A stretch of 64,000 bases of DNA. Source: Roseobacter sp. GAI101. GTDB taxonomy: Bacteria > Pseudomonadota > Alphaproteobacteria > Rhodobacterales > Rhodobacteraceae. Below the pieces are notes generated by a model. That model was not told the DNA's origin. It made no database searches and was given only the letters and a program-made list of their open reading frames with translations. The stretch's first letter is position 1. The number at the start of each line of letters is the position of its first letter. The DNA lies in assembly GCF_000156335.1 (NCBI RefSeq), contig NZ_DS999213.1, positions 3,278,111 to 3,342,110 of the forward strand, given 5' to 3'. A program made the position numbers and the translations under genes. Below, in pieces: positions 1 through 7,639 of this stretch.

Positions 1-92
1 CCCCCATCGCGATGGAAGACGGTCTGCGCTTTGCGATCCGCGAAGGCGGCCGCACTGTTGGCGCGGGCGTTGTGTCCAAGATCCACGAATAA
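1..92 (+). CDS. tuf: Elongation factor Tu, 3' end (first tuf copy, partial)
   Basis: Only the last 29 codons and the TAA stop are in the window; the gene begins upstream of base 1. EF-Tu carries aminoacyl-tRNA to the ribosome. The visible residues match the end of EF-Tu domain 3 ([17 protein letters not shown], ending VVSKIHE). They are identical, base for base, to the end of the complete tuf at 22550-23725. The identity continues past the stop codon into the terminator with only single-base indels. Confidence 0.95.
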   Translation, partial: PIAMEDGLRFAIREGGRTVGAGVVSKIHE

Positions 93-133
93 GCCGTTAG
101 GTGGGGACACCCCCACCCTGCGCCCCATCAAAG

Positions 134-170
134 AAGGCCGCCCCACCCCCGGGGCGGCCTTTTTTTTTTT
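134..170 (+). terminator. Rho-independent terminator of the first tuf copy
   Basis: An 11-bp GC-rich stem (134-144 with 151-161) closes a C-rich loop and is followed by a run of T (about 161-170). The same hairpin follows the second tuf at 23766-23799. Confidence 0.9.
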
Positions 171-215
171 AGGGGGCTCCGGGCTAGGCTGTGCGCGTAG
201 CAAAAGGCGGCCATC

Positions 216-707
216 ATGGACATTACCAAAGATTTCTTTCCCGGTGCGATTGGTCAGATCATTCAGATGCACGGGACCCATTATGCCACGCATTGGGGTT
301 TCACGACCTACTTCGAGGCCAAGGTCGCACATCAGTTGGCTGCGTTCGCGGCGCGCAAAACCGATCAGGATCTGGTGCTGATCGCCCGTGACGCCGACGG
401 GGTCGCCGCCTCGGTGTTTCTGGACCTGAATGACCCCGAATCCGGTGCACGCGGTGCGCATGTCAGGTGGTTTATCTCTGCGGATCGCTGCCGAGGTACC
501 GGGATAGGCCGCAGGCTTATGGCGCAAGCGGTCGAACACGCCGAAACGCACACCCAAGGCCGCATGTGGCTGCGTACCTTTGCGGGACTGGAGCCTGCCT
601 TGCATCTGTACCGCAGCTTTGGCTTTGAGCTGTATTCGGAAATGGAAGGCGATGCCTGGGGAACAGTCGTGAAAGAGCAGGAGCATCACCGCCCGGGCCA
701 CGCATAG
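216..707 (+). CDS. GNAT-family N-acetyltransferase
   Basis: A 163-residue single-domain protein of the Gcn5-related acetyltransferase family, which moves an acetyl group from acetyl-CoA to an amine. The acetyl-CoA pyrophosphate-binding motif A is visible at residues 91-100 (RCRGTGIGRR). The C-terminal motif around 128-137 (ALHLYRSFGF) is typical of the family. The ATG at 216 follows the purine-rich stretch AAAAGGCGG. The gene stands alone between the tuf terminator and tRNA-Trp. Its substrate cannot be told from sequence; MarR-GNAT fusion proteins have a similar C-terminal domain, but no regulator domain is present here. Confidence 0.85.
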   Translation: MDITKDFFPGAIGQIIQMHGTHYATHWGFTTYFEAKVAHQLAAFAARKTDQDLVLIARDADGVAASVFLDLNDPESGARGAHVRWFISADRCRGTGIGRRLMAQAVEHAETHTQGRMWLRTFAGLEPALHLYRSFGFELYSEMEGDAWGTVVKEQEHHRPGHA

Positions 708-780
708 AATGATTTTCCCCCCCATTGGTGTATATGCTCTTGATCCTCTCGCGGTTTCAGACTACCTCACCACTCGGCAT

Positions 781-856
781 AGGGGTTTAGCTCAGTTGGT
801 AGAGCATCGGTCTCCAAAACCGAGGGTCGTGGGTTCGAGTCCCTCAGCCCCTGCCA
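781..856 (+). tRNA. trpT: tRNA-Trp (anticodon CCA)
   Basis: A complete 76-nt cloverleaf. The acceptor arm is 781-787 with 846-852, with one G-T pair. The D-stem is GCTC/GAGC. The anticodon stem TCGGT/ACCGA encloses the loop CTCCAAA, with anticodon CCA at 814-816. The T-arm carries GGTTCGAGTCC, and the 3' CCA is genomically encoded. It lies upstream of secE-nusG, an order seen in many Proteobacteria. Confidence 0.97.
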
Positions 857-1160
857 AATAGACTCATGACGGTCATGCAGTTTCCGATGGTGATCGGGTT
901 GGATGGCGGATCAAACTTCCCCCTGCGTATTATAATACTCTCCAGGTATTGTCCGGTGATTGCCCCAATGTTTGGGTTTTCATTCGTTGCGGAAACGATG
1001 TGGGGCAGGGTGTTGTGCTGGAGGTAGCTGCGCTTTTTCTTCCCGTGCCGGACGCTGACTGCGCCGCGAAACAGCCATAAATCAGCCATTGCTTTGCCGG
1101 AACTTTACGTCAGGGCCATGGGTAACGGCTCTGATTGATGGGGGTTTCAACGTGCGGCAG

Positions 1161-1910
1161 ATGCTGAAGACAGCCATTCGGCATGAGGATGGCCATGATT
1201 CCGTCTTTGATGCAGTCCGCGAGACGATTTCAAGAGAAGCGTTGGATCGAGAGCGCTTTGAAGATGTTGGTCATCGCCCCATGCGACCGTTTGCGCTGAA
1301 AGCGGGCCCTATGCCGCGCCACGAGGCGCGTCCTTTGCCATCGCTTAAGCCGCAGCTGCACACGATGCCCGACAAGGTGTCAGATATGCCGGTTGGGCAG
1401 GCGGATGAAACGAAGTCCACCCAAAAACCCAAATCCATCACGCACGAGCGGAAAGCAGGGACAAAGCGCCTGTTTATTATGGGCGGAGTGGCTGTGGCGG
1501 GTGGGACGTTCCTGTTTCTGCACCCCCTGTTCGGTCTTGCACTGGTGGTGCTTTTGTTAAGTTCCTGTGCGGCGTCCTACATGATCTTGGGATACGACGG
1601 CTTTTGGCAGCGTGCCATGCAGCCTGCGCGCGCTTACGTCGCGCGCCATCCTGATCGCGCTGCAGATGTCTGTAACAGCATCGACCAATTCGCTGTCCGC
1701 CTGGATGCCGTGCTGGACCGCATGCCGGAACGCATGGTGGCCGCATTGTATTTACCTGATATCAGCGACTTGGCTGCCATGGCAAAGCAGGGCCAAGCCA
1801 CGACTGACCTGCGCATTGACCCATCGGCGGTACGCCAGGCAGTGCTGCCACAACAGAGCCCTGCGATTGTGCCCTTGAATTTGCGCGATTGGGCGGATAC
1901 ATCGCGATAA
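1161..1910 (+). CDS. Hypothetical single-pass membrane protein
   Basis: I do not recognise this 249-residue protein. It has a charged, Pro- and Lys-rich N-terminal part, then a hydrophobic stretch in the middle (RLFIMGGVAVAGG through LALVVLLLSSCAASYMIL) that is probably one or two membrane helices. The Arg/Asp-rich C-terminal part contains a possible amphipathic helix (DQFAVRLDAVLDRMPERM). It ends 24 bases before secE and may be cotranscribed with it. The start is uncertain: an upstream ATG at 1089 and a GTG at 1152 preceded by a G-run are in frame. Function unknown. Confidence 0.6.
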   Translation: MLKTAIRHEDGHDSVFDAVRETISREALDRERFEDVGHRPMRPFALKAGPMPRHEARPLPSLKPQLHTMPDKVSDMPVGQADETKSTQKPKSITHERKAGTKRLFIMGGVAVAGGTFLFLHPLFGLALVVLLLSSCAASYMILGYDGFWQRAMQPARAYVARHPDRAADVCNSIDQFAVRLDAVLDRMPERMVAALYLPDISDLAAMAKQGQATTDLRIDPSAVRQAVLPQQSPAIVPLNLRDWADTSR

Positions 1911-1934
1911 TTGTTTGCATACAGGAATATCTTC

Positions 1935-2132
1935 ATGGCCACGCTAAACCCGCTTCAGTTCATTCAGCAAGTGCGCTCCGAAGTGTCAAAGATCGTTTGG
2001 CCTACCCGTCGCGAAGTCATGCTGACGACGGTGATGGTCTTTATCCTTGCCGCCTTGACGGCCGTGTTCTTCGCCGTGGTCGATATTTTGATCCGGGGCG
2101 GTTTGCAGTATATCCTTTCCGCCTTCGGCTGA
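1935..2132 (+). CDS. secE: Preprotein translocase subunit SecE
   Basis: A 65-residue, single-helix SecE of the short alphaproteobacterial type. It clamps the SecY channel in the inner membrane during Sec-dependent export. The conserved amphipathic segment before the membrane helix is visible (QQVRSEVSKIVWPTRREV, residues about 9-26), followed by one transmembrane helix at about 28-50. The ATG at 1935 is preferred over a TTG at 1911 because it gives the family's normal N-terminus. nusG follows, the usual secE-nusG pairing. Confidence 0.93.
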   Translation: MATLNPLQFIQQVRSEVSKIVWPTRREVMLTTVMVFILAALTAVFFAVVDILIRGGLQYILSAFG

Positions 2133-2341
2133 TTGCGCAGGCGGGCGGGCGCAAAACCGCACGCAGCCTCTTGAATCATTCGGATATGCGGGCTATTGCG
2201 CAATCCTAATCTGGCAAAGGGCGCGCTGCGATTCGAGTTGCGCGCCGATTTTTTGTTCAGGAAAGGCAGGCGGTTGCCTGCGTTCATACAGACATTTGAT
2301 GCCGCAGATGTGCGCATCGCAAGACAGGGACCAGAGTTCAG

Positions 2342-2875
2342 ATGGCGAAAAGATGGTATTCGGTCAGTGTTTTGTCGAACTTCGAAAAGAAGATTGCCGA
2401 ACAAATCCGCACCACGGTCGCCGAGCAGGAGCTTGAGGACCAGATCGACGAAGTACTGGTCCCCACCGAAGAGGTGATCGAAGTTCGGCGCGGCAAGAAA
2501 GTCACGACAGAGCGGCGCTTTATGCCGGGCTATGTGCTGGTGCATATGGAAATGTCCGACCGTGGCTATCACCTGATCAACTCGATCAACCGCGTTACAG
2601 GTTTTCTGGGCCCACAAGGGCGCCCGATGCCGATGCGCGACGCCGAAGTAACCGCGATCCTGGGCCGCGTCCAAGAGGGCGAAGAGGCACCACGCACGTT
2701 GATCCACTTTGAAGTGGGCGAGCGCGTTAAGGTTGCTGACGGTCCGTTCGAAGATTTCGACGGCATGATCGAAGAAGTCGACGACGAGAACCAGCGCCTC
2801 AAGGTGTCCGTGTCGATCTTTGGCCGGGAAACCCCGGTCGAACTGGAATTCACTCAGGTCAACAAACAGGTCTGA
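2342..2875 (+). CDS. nusG: Transcription termination/antitermination protein NusG
   Basis: A 177-residue NusG. It binds RNA polymerase to suppress pausing and links it to Rho or to ribosomal protein S10. The N-terminal NGN domain starts with [12 protein letters not shown], where the usual family sequence is closer to [13 protein letters not shown] lies at 61-69, and the KOW domain at about 124-155 ([17 protein letters not shown]). The length is normal. It sits between secE and the rplKA operon, the common bacterial order. Confidence 0.96.
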   Translation: MAKRWYSVSVLSNFEKKIAEQIRTTVAEQELEDQIDEVLVPTEEVIEVRRGKKVTTERRFMPGYVLVHMEMSDRGYHLINSINRVTGFLGPQGRPMPMRDAEVTAILGRVQEGEEAPRTLIHFEVGERVKVADGPFEDFDGMIEEVDDENQRLKVSVSIFGRETPVELEFTQVNKQV

Positions 2876-2882
2876 GCGGGTC

Positions 2883-2898
2883 GGCGGGGCAACCCGCC
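2883..2898 (+). repeat. GC-rich hairpin with GCAA loop after nusG
   Basis: GGCGGG, a GCAA loop and CCCGCC form a perfect 6-bp stem just past the nusG stop. There is no T-run, so it is more likely an RNA-stability or repeat element than a terminator. Confidence 0.5.
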
Positions 2899-2922
2899 AT
2901 GCGGTGGCGACACCGTTCGTTT

Positions 2923-2959
2923 GTGGGAGGCAAAGCTGCGCGCAGCCAAGCCGGACCAC
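2923..2959 (+). promoter_or_regulatory. Ribosomal protein leader resembling the L1-binding site (upstream of rplK)
   Basis: The RNA would fold as GTGG/CCAC, an internal loop GA/GGA, GGC/GCC, an internal loop AAA/CAA, then GCTG with a CGCG loop and CAGC. The 5' arm GTGGGAGGC is the same as the conserved L1-binding strand of 23S rRNA helix 76, and the 3' arm GCCGGACCAC resembles the opposite rRNA strand. In other bacteria L1 represses rplK-rplA by binding such an rRNA mimic in the leader. Assignment is by structure and motif only. Confidence 0.7.
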
Positions 2960-2970
2960 GCTAGAAAACG

Positions 2971-3013
2971 ATCACAACGCGTTGTGATTGCTTAGGGTGG
3001 GTGCAAACCCACC
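2971..3013 (+). repeat. Perfect 18-bp palindrome followed by an AGGGTGGG hairpin
   Basis: ATCACAACGCGTTGTGAT (2971-2988) is a perfect palindrome. Directly after it, TAGGGTGGG...CCCACC (2993-3013) forms a 6-bp stem with a TGCAAA loop. The second part belongs to a hairpin family seen elsewhere in the window (22499-22521, 32511-32530, 32559-32579). Both lie in the rplK leader, ahead of the Shine-Dalgarno sequence at about 3020. Confidence 0.6.
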
Positions 3014-3033
3014 GACAACAAAGGAGAAGGCCA

Positions 3034-3459
3034 ATGGCCAAGAAACTCGTCGGTACGATGAAGTTGCAAGTTAAAGCGGGTCAAGCGAACCCATCCCCAC
3101 CTGTTGGCCCCGCATTGGGTCAGCGCGGGATCAACATCATGGAATTCTGCAAGGCGTTCAACGCCAAGACAGCGGACATGGAGCCAGGTGCCCCTTGCCC
3201 GACCGTGATCAGCTACTATCAGGACAAGTCCTTCACCATGGACATCAAGACGCCTCCCGCGTCCTATTACCTGAAGAAAGCTGCCAAGATTAATTCCGGC
3301 GCGAAAACACCAAGCCGCGAAACCGTTGGCACCGTGACCACCAAGCAACTGCGTGAAATCGCAGAAGCGAAGATGGCCGATCTCAGCGCCGTGGATGTTG
3401 AAGCCGCGATGAAGATCATTCTGGGCTCCGCCCGCTCCATGGGCATTGAGGTGAAGTAA
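3034..3459 (+). CDS. rplK: 50S ribosomal protein L11
   Basis: A 141-residue L11. It forms the GTPase-associated centre with L10/L12 and binds 23S rRNA helices 43/44. The N-terminal [22 protein letters not shown] and the C-terminal RSMGIEVK are characteristic. The start is at ATG 3034, behind AAAGGAGAAGG; an ATG-less extension to 3001 does not fit the family. One base separates its stop from rplA, so the two are cotranslated. Confidence 0.97.
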   Translation: MAKKLVGTMKLQVKAGQANPSPPVGPALGQRGINIMEFCKAFNAKTADMEPGAPCPTVISYYQDKSFTMDIKTPPASYYLKKAAKINSGAKTPSRETVGTVTTKQLREIAEAKMADLSAVDVEAAMKIILGSARSMGIEVK

Positions 3460-3460
3460 G

Positions 3461-4159
3461 ATGGCAAAATTCGGAAAACGCACCCGCGCCGCACGCGAAG
3501 CATTTGTTGGCAAGGAAAACCTGTCGGTTGAAGAAGCGGTAACGCTGATCAAGGCAAACGCAAACGCGAAATTTGATGAAACCATCGAAATCGCCATGAA
3601 CCTCGGTGTTGACCCGCGCCACGCTGACCAGATGGTCCGTGGTGTGGTTGGCCTGCCAAACGGCACTGGCAAAACTGTACGTGTTGCAGTGTTTGCCCGT
3701 GGTCCTAAAGCAGAGGAAGCCACAGCAGCCGGTGCCGACATCGTTGGCGCAGAAGACCTGATGGAAGCGGTTCAGGGCGGCAAGATCGACTTTGACCGTT
3801 GCATCGCGACACCTGACATGATGCCCATCGTTGGTCGTCTTGGTAAGGTTCTTGGCCCACGCAACCTGATGCCGAACCCTAAGATCGGTACAGTGACCAT
3901 GGACATCAAAGAAGCTGTCGAAGCTGCCAAGGGCGGTCAGGTTCAGTTCAAAGCTGAAAAAGGCGGCGTTGTGCATGCCGGTATCGGCAAGCTGTCCTTT
4001 GACGAAGCCAAGCTGGCTGAAAACATTCGTGCCTTCGTTGGCGCAGTGTCCAAAGCCAAGCCTACAGGTTCCAAAGGGACTTACATGAAAAAGATCGCGC
4101 TCAGCTCCACAATGGGCCCGGGCGTGACCGTTGAAGTGGACAACGCTGTTACAGAGTAA
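3461..4159 (+). CDS. rplA: 50S ribosomal protein L1
   Basis: A 232-residue L1, the stalk protein that guides deacylated tRNA out of the E site and, in other bacteria, represses its own operon. The rRNA-binding signature [10 protein letters not shown] is present. The length is normal. It begins one base after the rplK stop and is followed by a strong terminator, closing a two-gene operon. Confidence 0.97.
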   Translation: MAKFGKRTRAAREAFVGKENLSVEEAVTLIKANANAKFDETIEIAMNLGVDPRHADQMVRGVVGLPNGTGKTVRVAVFARGPKAEEATAAGADIVGAEDLMEAVQGGKIDFDRCIATPDMMPIVGRLGKVLGPRNLMPNPKIGTVTMDIKEAVEAAKGGQVQFKAEKGGVVHAGIGKLSFDEAKLAENIRAFVGAVSKAKPTGSKGTYMKKIALSSTMGPGVTVEVDNAVTE

Positions 4160-4192
4160 CGCGGTTTTTAAATCAACGTTAATCTTGATTTG

Positions 4193-4223
4193 GCCCCCCG
4201 TACCTTGGTGCGGGGGGCTTTTT
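4193..4223 (+). terminator. Rho-independent terminator after rplA
   Basis: GCCCCCCG (4193-4200) pairs with CGGGGGGC (4211-4218) around a 10-base loop and is followed by TTTTT. Confidence 0.9.
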
Positions 4224-4344
4224 CGTGCGGTGCCGTTATTGCCATCCGCTGAGGTAGCTTGAAGGGGTTGCCGACACCCTGGACAAAGCGCAAACTGACC
4301 CGAACGTCTGGCCAGACGTCCGCCTTCATAGAGAGAAGTTTTTC

Positions 4345-5079
4345 TTGAGCCTCAATCTTAAAAAAGATCAACTGCGGTGGCTCGCCAAGAAAGGCGTGCG
4401 TATCAACGCACCGGCTGACGCCGATACCCTGCGCATTCCCGAACCTGCCTATGGGCTTGAAGCGCATTCCACCCATTCGGCAGGCGGGGTCATGCCGCTT
4501 GGATCCTACAGCTACGCGCATTCCTTTGCCCGACATGTGGAATACGTTGGCCGTTACTGTTCAATCGGGGGAGGCCTTCAGACCTATACCAATACGCATC
4601 CTGTGGACCGAGCCTCGACCAGCCCGGTTTTCTATCAGCGCCGCAAGTTTCGTGAATGGGGGGGCGATTTGGTGCAGGGCGATTTGCTGGTCCCGTTCGA
4701 GCCGCCTTCGGCCAAGGTCCGGATCGGCAATGACGTCTGGATCGGAGAGACTGTTCGCATCAGGGAGGGGGTCAGCATCGGTGACGGTGCAATCATTGCG
4801 GCAGATGCTTTGGTCACGAAAGACGTGGCACCTTTTGCGGTTGTGGGCGGGGTGCCGGCGCGTGTTATCCGGCATCGCTTTGATCCCGATTTATCGTCTG
4901 CCCTTTTGCAGCTGGAATGGTGGCGCTACTCGGTCTCTGATCTCATTCCCCTACAGCCGGACCAGCCAGTGCAGTTCGCTGTCGCGCTTGAGGCGGCGCT
5001 GGCAAAGGGCCAGTTGCAGCCCAGGGCCGAAGATCGTTTTCTTCTCCGCGACTTGCTGCGAACCCAAGGTGCAGGTTGA
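4345..5079 (+). CDS. Hexapeptide-repeat acetyltransferase (XAT/CatB-like)
   Basis: A 244-residue enzyme of the left-handed beta-helix acetyltransferase class, which acetylates small hydroxylated or amino-sugar substrates with acetyl-CoA. Hexapeptide repeats run through about residues 125-170 (VRIGNDVWIGETV, GVSIGDGAIIAADALV, PFAVVGGVPARVI). The likely catalytic His is H85, in TNTHPVDRAST. The start is a TTG at 4345 preceded by GAGAGAAG; there is no ATG in a suitable place. It sits with a glycosyltransferase-like gene on the opposite strand, which suggests surface polysaccharide modification. The real substrate is unknown. Confidence 0.8.
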   Translation: MSLNLKKDQLRWLAKKGVRINAPADADTLRIPEPAYGLEAHSTHSAGGVMPLGSYSYAHSFARHVEYVGRYCSIGGGLQTYTNTHPVDRASTSPVFYQRRKFREWGGDLVQGDLLVPFEPPSAKVRIGNDVWIGETVRIREGVSIGDGAIIAADALVTKDVAPFAVVGGVPARVIRHRFDPDLSSALLQLEWWRYSVSDLIPLQPDQPVQFAVALEAALAKGQLQPRAEDRFLLRDLLRTQGAG

Positions 5080-5131
5080 ACCGGGCATCATTCTGACGCC
5101 CACTGGCAGCCGGTTGAGCCATGCTTTCAAG

Positions 5132-5932
5132 CTATGCACCTGTTTTATCGCTCTGGTCGTCAGGGTTCGCTGCAATCGCCTTCTTCGCGTCATTGCTCCA
5201 CGTGGCGAGTTTTGAGACCTGATTGATGTAGAATGTGCGTTCCTCTTCGCTTTGCCCATCATCGACATACCAGGGGCGATGCTTGGCGATGAAGCCCGGG
5301 CCAGCGATGCGCAAGGCTGGAACGCGTGCCTGTCGCTTCCCATATTCTGCGAGTGTTCTGGTCCCGGGATCATCCGATGGAACATGCAGAAAAAACGTTG
5401 TGTCGACAGCGGCCGCGTAAACATTTTCCTCCAACGCGTGCCGCCAGAACTTTCTTTCCCACTCTCGGATGGTCCGGTTGTTGAAGGCAGCGGACAAGCG
5501 AATGTCCTTGAAATCCTCGCTTTCCGAAACATCGAGTGCCAGGCCGACCTTGATCTTTTCAAACCGACGGCCCCAGTCGAACATCCGCGTCATAAACAGG
5601 GGGTCAGGTGGTGTTGGCAGCAAGAAGTCGGGATCAGTAAAGATGAAGGCGGCGTTTGGCTCAATCCGCCTTTGCGCCTCCAGCAACGATCTGCGTGGAC
5701 CTATATTATCGCCCAAAGCCACAAGGGTGGCGCGACTTTTGAAGGAATCCGTCTCGAAATAGGCAAGCAGCGGCGCGTAGCACGAAGCATTGTCGAGAAC
5801 GGTTATGTTTCGAAACCCGTGTTCATGCAGCCAATTTACCGTGTCGCGCAGATACGTCAGTTGATTGAACGAGTTTACAAAGACGGGCAAAGACCGCCTT
5901 AGCGCCGCTTCGGACATGTCGGTCGTCGTCAT
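5132..5932 (-). CDS. Glycosyltransferase-like protein (GT-A fold, family 2-like)
   Basis: A 266-residue protein. Its N-terminus resembles nucleotide-sugar-binding GT-A enzymes: LPVFVNSFNQLTYLRDTV, then NITVLDNAS at about residues 42-50. A DxD-like metal motif lies at about 100-102 (FTDPDFLLP). No signal peptide or membrane segment is seen. I prefer ATG at 5932 over a TTG at 5956. It converges with the hexapeptide acetyltransferase, so both may serve capsule, LPS or glycan decoration. Acceptor and donor cannot be inferred. Confidence 0.65.
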   Translation of the reverse strand: MTTTDMSEAALRRSLPVFVNSFNQLTYLRDTVNWLHEHGFRNITVLDNASCYAPLLAYFETDSFKSRATLVALGDNIGPRRSLLEAQRRIEPNAAFIFTDPDFLLPTPPDPLFMTRMFDWGRRFEKIKVGLALDVSESEDFKDIRLSAAFNNRTIREWERKFWRHALEENVYAAAVDTTFFLHVPSDDPGTRTLAEYGKRQARVPALRIAGPGFIAKHRPWYVDDGQSEEERTFYINQVSKLATWSNDAKKAIAANPDDQSDKTGA

Positions 5933-6145
5933 GGGGTTAATCCATCCAAGGGGCAAAATGGTGTTATGTTTACGTGCAAGCGGCCGGTAAAATCAAGTGA
6001 GGCTGGCGCGGGGATGGCTATCCTCAGCCCAAGCCCCGAGATTGCTTGCCCAAAGATATGCTGTTCGCGTCCATATATTAACGGGTCGAAAATGAACGCG
6101 GTTGCAAAAGCGGCCACGCTGTGGCTGAAATAGCTGGATTGCCCC
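5933..6145. other. Intergenic region upstream of the rplJ promoter
   Basis: This stretch separates the divergent glycosyltransferase-like gene from the rplJ promoter. I see no convincing gene. The A/T-rich patches near 6050-6090 could hold the promoter of the reverse gene, but I cannot point to clear boxes. Confidence 0.4.
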
Positions 6146-6174
6146 TTGGCATCGGTGAAAACTCTTTATATAGA
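6146..6174 (+). promoter_or_regulatory. Probable sigma-70-type promoter for rplJL-rpoBC
   Basis: TTGGCA (6146-6151), a 17-base spacer and TATAGA (6169-6174). It lies about 215 bases upstream of the rplJ start, leaving room for a structured leader. Confidence 0.6.
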
Positions 6175-6179
6175 GGCCC

Positions 6180-6390
6180 TCGATTCACCTGCAGTTTCTG
6201 CGGGTGAGTCTTCTGTCCGAGACGAAGGGTGGCCTAAAGCCTTAATTTCCTTTCCGAGATGGGAGACGTTAGAATTACCGAGCGCGCAAGCGTGAGGGCA
6301 TTTTGGCTTATTCCCGTAAAATGGACCAAGACTGTTTGCGTAAGCAAACTTAATTGAGCCGGGGGGTAACCCCCAGATTTGGAGTAAAAC
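6180..6390 (+). promoter_or_regulatory. Structured leader of rplJ (L10-type ribosomal leader)
   Basis: About 210 bases of transcribed leader with several stems: CACCTGCAG/CTGCGGGTG (6186-6206), GTTTGC-GTAA-GCAAAC (6334-6349) and a GGGGG/CCCCC stem just before the Shine-Dalgarno sequence. The middle part (GGGAGACGTTAGAATT, then ACCGAGCGCGCAAGCG) has the look of leaders bound by L10-L12 that repress rplJL in other bacteria. The assignment rests on position and hairpins, not on a covariance match. Confidence 0.55.
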
Positions 6391-6391
6391 T

Positions 6392-6907
6392 GTGGATAGA
6401 GCCCAGAAAGAACAGTTGGTCGACGAGCTCGGCCAAATCTTTGAAAGCTCTGGCGTCGTTGTGGTTAGCCACTACGTCGGCCTGACAGTTGCTGAGATGC
6501 AGGACCTTCGTGCGCGCGCTCGCGCTGCGGGCGGGGCCGTGCGTGTTGCCAAAAACAGGCTCGCCAAAATTGCCCTTGATGGAAAGCCCTGCGAAAGCAT
6601 TGCTGATCTCCTGACGGGTATGACCGTTCTGACCTATTCCGAAGACCCCGTGGCAGCAGCCAGGGTGGCCCAGGATTTCGCCAAAGAGAATCAAAAGTTT
6701 GTGATTCTCGGTGGTGCAATGGGTGAGAACGTATTGGACGCCGCCGGTGTCGAAGCCGTGTCCAAAATGCCTTCGCGTGACGAACTTATCGCCACAATCG
6801 CGGGCATGCTGGGCGCACCTGCTTCCAACATCGCTGGGGCCATTGGCGCACCTGCAAGCAATATCGCATCCATCTTGTCCACGATCGAGGACAAGGCGGC
6901 TGCGTAA
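6392..6907 (+). CDS. rplJ: 50S ribosomal protein L10
   Basis: A 171-residue L10, the base of the L7/L12 stalk. The N-terminal rRNA-binding domain ([29 protein letters not shown]) and the C-terminal L12-binding helix ([16 protein letters not shown]) are visible. It starts with GTG at 6392 behind GGAG (6381-6384). A short tandem duplication [18 protein letters not shown] lies near the C-terminus. rplL follows in the same operon. Confidence 0.96.
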   Translation: MDRAQKEQLVDELGQIFESSGVVVVSHYVGLTVAEMQDLRARARAAGGAVRVAKNRLAKIALDGKPCESIADLLTGMTVLTYSEDPVAAARVAQDFAKENQKFVILGGAMGENVLDAAGVEAVSKMPSRDELIATIAGMLGAPASNIAGAIGAPASNIASILSTIEDKAAA

Positions 6908-6981
6908 GCAACATCGTCAAGCCGGCGCAGGGTTGTACACTCGCGTTGGAACACACATATCGTTAACGGAAAGAGCTGAAC

Positions 6982-7353
6982 ATGGCTGATCTGAAAAAAC
7001 TGGCAGAAGACATCGTTGGTCTGACACTGCTTGAAGCACAAGAACTGAAAACCATCCTCAAAGACGAGTATGGCATCGAGCCCGCCGCTGGCGGCGCAGT
7101 GATGATGGCTGGCCCTGCCGATGCAGGCGCTTCTGCCGAAGAGAAAACTGAATTCGACGTCGTTCTGAAGAACGCCGGCGCATCCAAAATCAACGTGATC
7201 AAAGAAGTTCGCGGCATCACCGGTCTTGGCCTGAAAGAAGCCAAGGATCTGGTCGAAGCCGGCGGCAAGATCAAAGAAGGCGTCGACAAAGCCGAAGCCG
7301 AAGAAGTAAAAGCCAAGCTGGAAGCAGCTGGCGCAGAGGTCGAGCTGGCGTAA
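6982..7353 (+). CDS. rplL: 50S ribosomal protein L7/L12
   Basis: A 123-residue stalk protein that recruits translation factors. The N-terminal dimerisation helix, an Ala/Gly-rich hinge ([19 protein letters not shown], about residues 34-52) and the C-terminal domain with [24 protein letters not shown] are all present. ATG 6982 follows GGAAAGAG. It lies 74 bases after rplJ. Confidence 0.96.
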   Translation: MADLKKLAEDIVGLTLLEAQELKTILKDEYGIEPAAGGAVMMAGPADAGASAEEKTEFDVVLKNAGASKINVIKEVRGITGLGLKEAKDLVEAGGKIKEGVDKAEAEEVKAKLEAAGAEVELA

Positions 7354-7370
7354 GCCATTCGATCTGGGTG

Positions 7371-7415
7371 CCGATTTTTTTGCAAAAGTCGGACCGGAAT
7401 TTTTGAAAATTCCGG
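7371..7415 (+). repeat. Double-hairpin intergenic element, copy A (rplL-rpoB)
   Basis: Two adjacent hairpins: CCGATTTTTTTGCAAAAGTCGG (described here as CCGATTTTTT at 7371-7380 pairing with AAAAGTCGG, 7384-7392) and CCGGAATTTT pairing with AAAATTCCGG (7394-7415). The same two-hairpin unit occurs inverted at 11784-11830 and in this orientation at 37738-37780. Confidence 0.75.
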
Positions 7416-7639
7416 GGCAGCCCGTAAAATACAAGGCTGGATGGGGATATTCCCTGTCCAGCCTGATCTGTTTTGACAAGTATTTCGGCTGAAATGCTTC
7501 TCTGGATAGGTCCTAAGGGTCGGAAGAGGTGCGGTGGGACGTGTCTCAAGAATTGACCAGGATTTACCGCTCTTATGGGCGCGCATCACGGCCCCGGTGA
7601 TGGCGTGCTCGGCAAGAGACACGAAAGGTGACATGACAC

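Noticed and set aside
844-1089. Reverse-strand ORF of 81 residues after tRNA-Trp
   Set aside because: It overlaps the tRNA 3' end and shows no recognisable domain; I cannot support it as a gene.
1964-2959. Long reverse ORF over secE, nusG and the rplK leader
   Set aside because: It is a shadow of real genes on the other strand and has no domain.
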